A DNA stretch of 64,000 nt from CAYJDP01 sp964371025 (GTDB lineage Bacteria > Bacillota_I > Bacilli_A > RF39 > UBA660). Positions within the stretch are counted from its first letter, which is position 1; each line of letters begins with the position of its first letter. Below the pieces are notes generated by a model that saw only the letters and a list, made by a program, of their open reading frames with translations, made no database searches and was not told where the DNA came from. This document shows, piece after piece, positions 60,447 through 64,000 of this stretch. The position numbers and the translations under genes are program-made. Where the stretch lies: the NCBI GenBank assembly GCA_964371025.1, contig CAYJKH010000003.1, positions 62,001 to 126,000 on the forward strand, given 5' to 3'.

Positions 60447-62978
60447 ATGTTAGAAAAAAAATATAATCATTTAGATGTAGAAAAAAATAAATATAATAAT
60501 TGGAAAGAAAAAGGGTATTTTAATTGTAATGAAAATAGTAGTAAAGAACCTTTTTGTATAGTTATTCCACCTCCAAATGTTACAGGAAGATTACATATTG
60601 GACATGCATGGGATATTTCTATTCAAGATATAATAATAAGATATAAAAGAATGCAAGGATATGACTGTTTATATTTACCGGGTATGGATCACGCTGGAAT
60701 TGCAACTCAAAGTAAAGTTGATAAAAGATTGAAGGATTCTGGAATTATGCCTCGTTCTATGGATAGAGAAGAGTGGCTAAAAAAAGCATGGGATTGGAAA
60801 GATGAATATGCTGTAACTATTCATGATCAATGGGCAAAAATGGGTATTTCAGTGGATTACTCAAAAGAGAGATTTACTTTAGATGAGGGGTTAAATAACG
60901 CAGTTAATAAAGTCTTTATTGATTTATATAAAAAAGGTATTATTTACCAAGGAGAAAGAATTATTAATTGGGATCCGGTTCAACAAACTGCATTATCGAA
61001 TGAAGAAGTTATTTATAAAGAAGAAAAAGGAGCATTCTATTATATAAAATACTTTTTAGAAGATAAAAGTGATTATTTAGAAATAGCAACGACAAGACCA
61101 GAAACTTTATTCGGAGATACAGCAGTAGCAGTAAATCCAGATGATGAAAGATATAAACACTTAATAGGAAAAAATGTTATTTTACCGATTGTAAATAAAT
61201 TAATTCCAATAGTAGGAGATGACTACTGTGAAATGGATTTTGGAACAGGAGTTGTAAAGATAACGCCAGCTCATGATCCAAATGACTTTGAAGTAGGGAA
61301 TAGACATAATTTAGAAAGAGTAGTAGTAATGAATAGTGATGCTACTATGAATGAAAATGCTATTGGTTATTGTGGGCTTACACGTGAAGATTGCCGTAAA
61401 AAATTAATAAGTGATTTAGAAAATGAAGATTTATTGATAAAAATTGAAGATATGATTCATAACGTTGGTCATAGTGAACGAAGTAATGCTATTATTGAAC
61501 CATATTTATCTAAACAATGGTTTGTTAAAATGAGACCGTTAGCGGATAGAGTATTAGAAAATCAACTTGATAAAGATAAGAAAGTAAATTTTGTACCACC
61601 TCGTTATGAAAAAATAATGAATCATTGGATGGAAATTACATATGATTGGTGTATTTCTCGTCAACTATGGTGGGGACACAGAATTCCTGCTTGGTATAAA
61701 GATGGAGAAGTAAAAGTGCAAGTTGAAAGTCCTGGAGAAGGTTGGAATCAAGATGAAGATGTTTTAGATACATGGTTTTCATCAGCAATATGGCCTTTTT
61801 CAACTCTTGGATGGCCAGAAAATACCAAATTGTTAGAAAGGTACTATCCAACTAATACACTAGTTACTGGATATGATATAATTCCTTTTTGGGTTAATAG
61901 AATGACTTTTCAAGCATTAGAGTTTACAAATATTAGACCATTTAAAGATTGTTTAATCCACGGATTAATTAGAGCTAAAGATGGAAGAAAAATGAGTAAA
62001 TCACTTGGGAATGGTATAGATCCTATGGATGTTATCGAAGAATATGGTTGTGATGCACTTAGATATTTTTTAACAACTAACTCAGCACCAGGAATGGATT
62101 TAAGATATGATCATGATAAAGTTAAATCATCATGGAATTTCATTAATAAACTATGGAATGCTTCTCGATTTGTTCTTATGAATATAGAAGGTTTTGAAAA
62201 TAAAATTGTGGATCAAGAATTAAGTATTTATGATAAGTGGATTTTAACAAAGAAAAATAAATTGGTTAAAAATTTAGTTAAAGAAATGGATAAATATAAT
62301 TTTCATAATGTAGGAAAAGAATTATATAAATTTATTTGGGAAGATTTTTGTGATTCATATATCGAATTAACAAAAAATAATATGACTAATACCACAAAAA
62401 GTGTTCTTAATGAAGTACTTACTGATATATTAAAAATGCTACATCCTTTAATGCCTTATGTAACAGAAGAAATATATTTAATGCTTCCTTATAAAGATAA
62501 TAACTCTATTATGATAAGTGAATATCCAAAATATAATAAAAATATGATATTTGAAGATGAAAGCAATTTATTAGAAAAAGTTTTAGAAGATATAGTAAGT
62601 ATTAGAAATCTGAAAGCTACAAATAAAATCACAAAACATGATTTAGTAATGTTTAAATGCTTTGATAAAGAGCTAGTGGATATATTTATATCACAATTAA
62701 AAATAACTAAAGAAAATATTTGTGATAGTATTCCTAATGATAAATCAAGCGTTAGTTATAAATCTAATCTTATTGAAATAACATATTATTCTACTATAGA
62801 AGAAGATAATAATTTAGTAGAAGAAGAAATTAATAAGTTGAAAGAATCTATTATAAGAAGAGAAAAATTATTAAATAATGAAAATTATGTTAATAAAGCT
62901 CCTAGTAATATAGTAGAACAAGATAGATTTAAATTAAAAGAAGAGAAAGAAAAATTATATAATTTAGAAAACAGATAA
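60447..62978 (+). CDS. valS: Valyl-tRNA synthetase
   Basis: Class I synthetase with editing domain. The 843-aa product has PPPNVTGRLHIGHAWD (HIGH motif) near residues 38-53, the CP1 editing domain with TTRPETLFGDTAVAV near 210, KMSKSLGNGIDP near 515-526, and the C-terminal coiled coil. Length is slightly below the usual 880. No T-box precedes it: only 8 nt separate it from the hydrolase gene. Confidence 0.97.
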   Translation: MLEKKYNHLDVEKNKYNNWKEKGYFNCNENSSKEPFCIVIPPPNVTGRLHIGHAWDISIQDIIIRYKRMQGYDCLYLPGMDHAGIATQSKVDKRLKDSGIMPRSMDREEWLKKAWDWKDEYAVTIHDQWAKMGISVDYSKERFTLDEGLNNAVNKVFIDLYKKGIIYQGERIINWDPVQQTALSNEEVIYKEEKGAFYYIKYFLEDKSDYLEIATTRPETLFGDTAVAVNPDDERYKHLIGKNVILPIVNKLIPIVGDDYCEMDFGTGVVKITPAHDPNDFEVGNRHNLERVVVMNSDATMNENAIGYCGLTREDCRKKLISDLENEDLLIKIEDMIHNVGHSERSNAIIEPYLSKQWFVKMRPLADRVLENQLDKDKKVNFVPPRYEKIMNHWMEITYDWCISRQLWWGHRIPAWYKDGEVKVQVESPGEGWNQDEDVLDTWFSSAIWPFSTLGWPENTKLLERYYPTNTLVTGYDIIPFWVNRMTFQALEFTNIRPFKDCLIHGLIRAKDGRKMSKSLGNGIDPMDVIEEYGCDALRYFLTTNSAPGMDLRYDHDKVKSSWNFINKLWNASRFVLMNIEGFENKIVDQELSIYDKWILTKKNKLVKNLVKEMDKYNFHNVGKELYKFIWEDFCDSYIELTKNNMTNTTKSVLNEVLTDILKMLHPLMPYVTEEIYLMLPYKDNNSIMISEYPKYNKNMIFEDESNLLEKVLEDIVSIRNLKATNKITKHDLVMFKCFDKELVDIFISQLKITKENICDSIPNDKSSVSYKSNLIEITYYSTIEEDNNLVEEEINKLKESIIRREKLLNNENYVNKAPSNIVEQDRFKLKEEKEKLYNLENR

Positions 62979-62991
62979 TATCTGTTTTTTT
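62968..62991 (+). terminator. Terminator after valS
   Basis: AAACAGAT-AAT-ATCTGTTT with a U run, overlapping the valS stop codon. Confidence 0.7.
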
Positions 62992-62992
62992 A

Positions 62993-63001
62993 TGCTATAA
63001 T
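62993..63001 (+). promoter_or_regulatory. Extended -10 promoter of uvrB
   Basis: TGCTATAAT (TGnTATAAT) right after the valS terminator and 14 nt before AAGGAGG. Confidence 0.55.
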
Positions 63002-63026
63002 AATAGTTATATTTAAGGAGGTTTTT

Positions 63027-64000
63027 ATGTTTAAGTTAGAATCTAAGTATAAACCAAATGGAGATCAACCTAAAGCGATTGAAGAATTAGTTGAAGGGCT
63101 TAATAATCATAAAAAACATCAAGTATTACTTGGTGCTACTGGTACTGGTAAAACATTTACAATGGCAAATGTAATTGAAAGAGTTCAAAAAACAACATTA
63201 GTTTTAGCTCATAATAAAACACTAGCAGGACAACTTTATAGTGAACTTAAAGAATTATTTCCAAATAATCATGTGGAATATTTTGTCTCTTATTATGATT
63301 ATTATCAACCAGAAGCATATGTTCCAACTACAGATACATATATCGAAAAAGATTCCTCGATAAATGATGAGATTGATGAATTGCGACATGCCGCAACAAG
63401 TAGTTTATTAACTCATGATGATGTTATAGTGGTGTCTTCAGTATCTTGTATATATGGTATTGGAGAAGTAGAAGAATATAAAAATAAAATGTTAACTATA
63501 AAAGTTGGAGATCAAATAGAAAAAGAAAAGATATTAACAAAGTTAATTGAAATGCAATATGATCGAAATGAAATAGATTTTAAAAGAGGAACTTTTCGAG
63601 TTAGAGGGGATAGTTTAGAAATTATTCCTATTTATCAAAAAAACAAAGGATATCGCATTGAATTTTTTGGAGATGAAGTAGATAGAATAAGTGAAATAGA
63701 TACTTTAACAGGAATTGTTTTAACTTCTAAAAAAAGTGTAAGTTTATTTCCGGCGAGTCACTTTGTTGTAGGGGATGAAAAACTACAAAAAGCAATTCAG
63801 ACTATAAAAACTGAGTTGGAAGAGCAATTAGTTATATTAAAAGAGGAAAATAGATTACTTGCAGCTGAAAGACTAGAGCAAAGAACTAGATATGATATTG
63901 AAATGTTACAAGAAACAGGATTTTGTACAGGTATCGAAAATTATTCAGCTCCAATGGCTGGTAGAAAAAAAGGAGAAACTCCAATTACATTGATGGATTT
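63027..64000 (+). CDS. uvrB: Excinuclease ABC subunit B, 3' end outside window
   Basis: Damage-verification helicase of nucleotide excision repair. My translation from the ATG at 63027 runs to the window edge: FKLESKYKPNGDQPKAIEEL, Walker A GATGTGKTFTMANVI near residue 40, NKTLAGQLYSELKELFP, and the beta-hairpin SYYDYYQPEAYVP around residues 90-102. About half of the usual 660 residues are visible. uvrA usually follows uvrB, but lies outside this window if present. Confidence 0.96.
   Translation, partial: MFKLESKYKPNGDQPKAIEELVEGLNNHKKHQVLLGATGTGKTFTMANVIERVQKTTLVLAHNKTLAGQLYSELKELFPNNHVEYFVSYYDYYQPEAYVPTTDTYIEKDSSINDEIDELRHAATSSLLTHDDVIVVSSVSCIYGIGEVEEYKNKMLTIKVGDQIEKEKILTKLIEMQYDRNEIDFKRGTFRVRGDSLEIIPIYQKNKGYRIEFFGDEVDRISEIDTLTGIVLTSKKSVSLFPASHFVVGDEKLQKAIQTIKTELEEQLVILKEENRLLAAERLEQRTRYDIEMLQETGFCTGIENYSAPMAGRKKGETPITLMD

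Noticed and set aside
61381..61400. CACGTG-containing sequence in valS as another parS
   Set aside because: Only the central six bases match; the flanking arms of the palindrome are absent.

Overview
The window is a very AT-rich chromosomal segment from a walled, low-GC Bacillota. It most resembles an uncultured Bacilli lineage (RF39/RFN20-like); this placement is inferred from gene content and order, not from a database match. The gene order (dnaA-dnaN-recF-gyrB-gyrA, tadA-dnaX-ybaB-recR-holB-ricT, and rpmH-rnpA-yidC-jag-mnmE-mnmG-rsmG-noc-soj-parB) is that of the Bacillus origin region. Protein genes run full length with Trp encoded by TGG and no internal TGA, and dnaA, rnpA and pth end in TGA, so the standard bacterial code is in use despite the Mycoplasma-like composition. 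MurD and a FemX-type enzyme indicate peptidoglycan. No rRNA, tRNA, CRISPR array, insertion sequence or prophage was seen, and there is no gene-free stretch longer than 300 bases.

Layout. The replication origin lies near 28.7-28.99 kb, between dnaA and rpmH. Every gene to the left is on the minus strand. Every gene to the right is on the plus strand except femX, so transcription runs with replication on both arms. Left arm, moving away from the origin: dnaA, dnaN, a ComK-like regulator, recF, gyrB, gyrA, the SRP RNA, tadA (whose 3' end carries two parS sites and a Noc-binding site), dnaX, ybaB, recR, holB, ricT, a tRNA methyltransferase, pth, mfd, an unknown gene, metG and tatD. Next comes a surface-protein locus (2850-7373): four tandem TasA/camelysin-like secreted proteins, a SipW-type signal peptidase and two unknown membrane proteins. 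Then follow rsmA, spoVG, divIC and a tilS gene cut by the window edge.

Right arm: rpmH, rnpA, yidC, jag, mnmE, mnmG, rsmG, noc, soj, parB, an MscS channel, a DUF951 protein, an AbgT-family transporter, ychF, and a YdjI/YdjG-like envelope module. A secE-nusG-rplK-rplA-rplJ-rplL-rpsL-rpsG-fusA-tuf block follows, with RNA leaders but without rpoB/rpoC. Then come a divergent femX/murD pair, eno, a T-box-controlled aspS, two unknown genes, valS and the start of uvrB.

How it fits together. The window holds both halves of the chromosome-partition and nucleoid-occlusion machinery: Soj, ParB and Noc on the right arm, and their cognate DNA sites packed into about 75 bp on the left arm. The recognition-helix residues of the two ParB-family proteins differ in the way expected for parS versus NBS recognition. 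The most accessory-looking region is the SipW/TasA-like locus, which probably builds a surface fibre or coat. Regulation is visible at many operons as consensus or extended -10 promoters, U-tailed hairpins, a tRNA-Asp T-box, an L10 leader, and two structured leaders in front of rplK and rplA.
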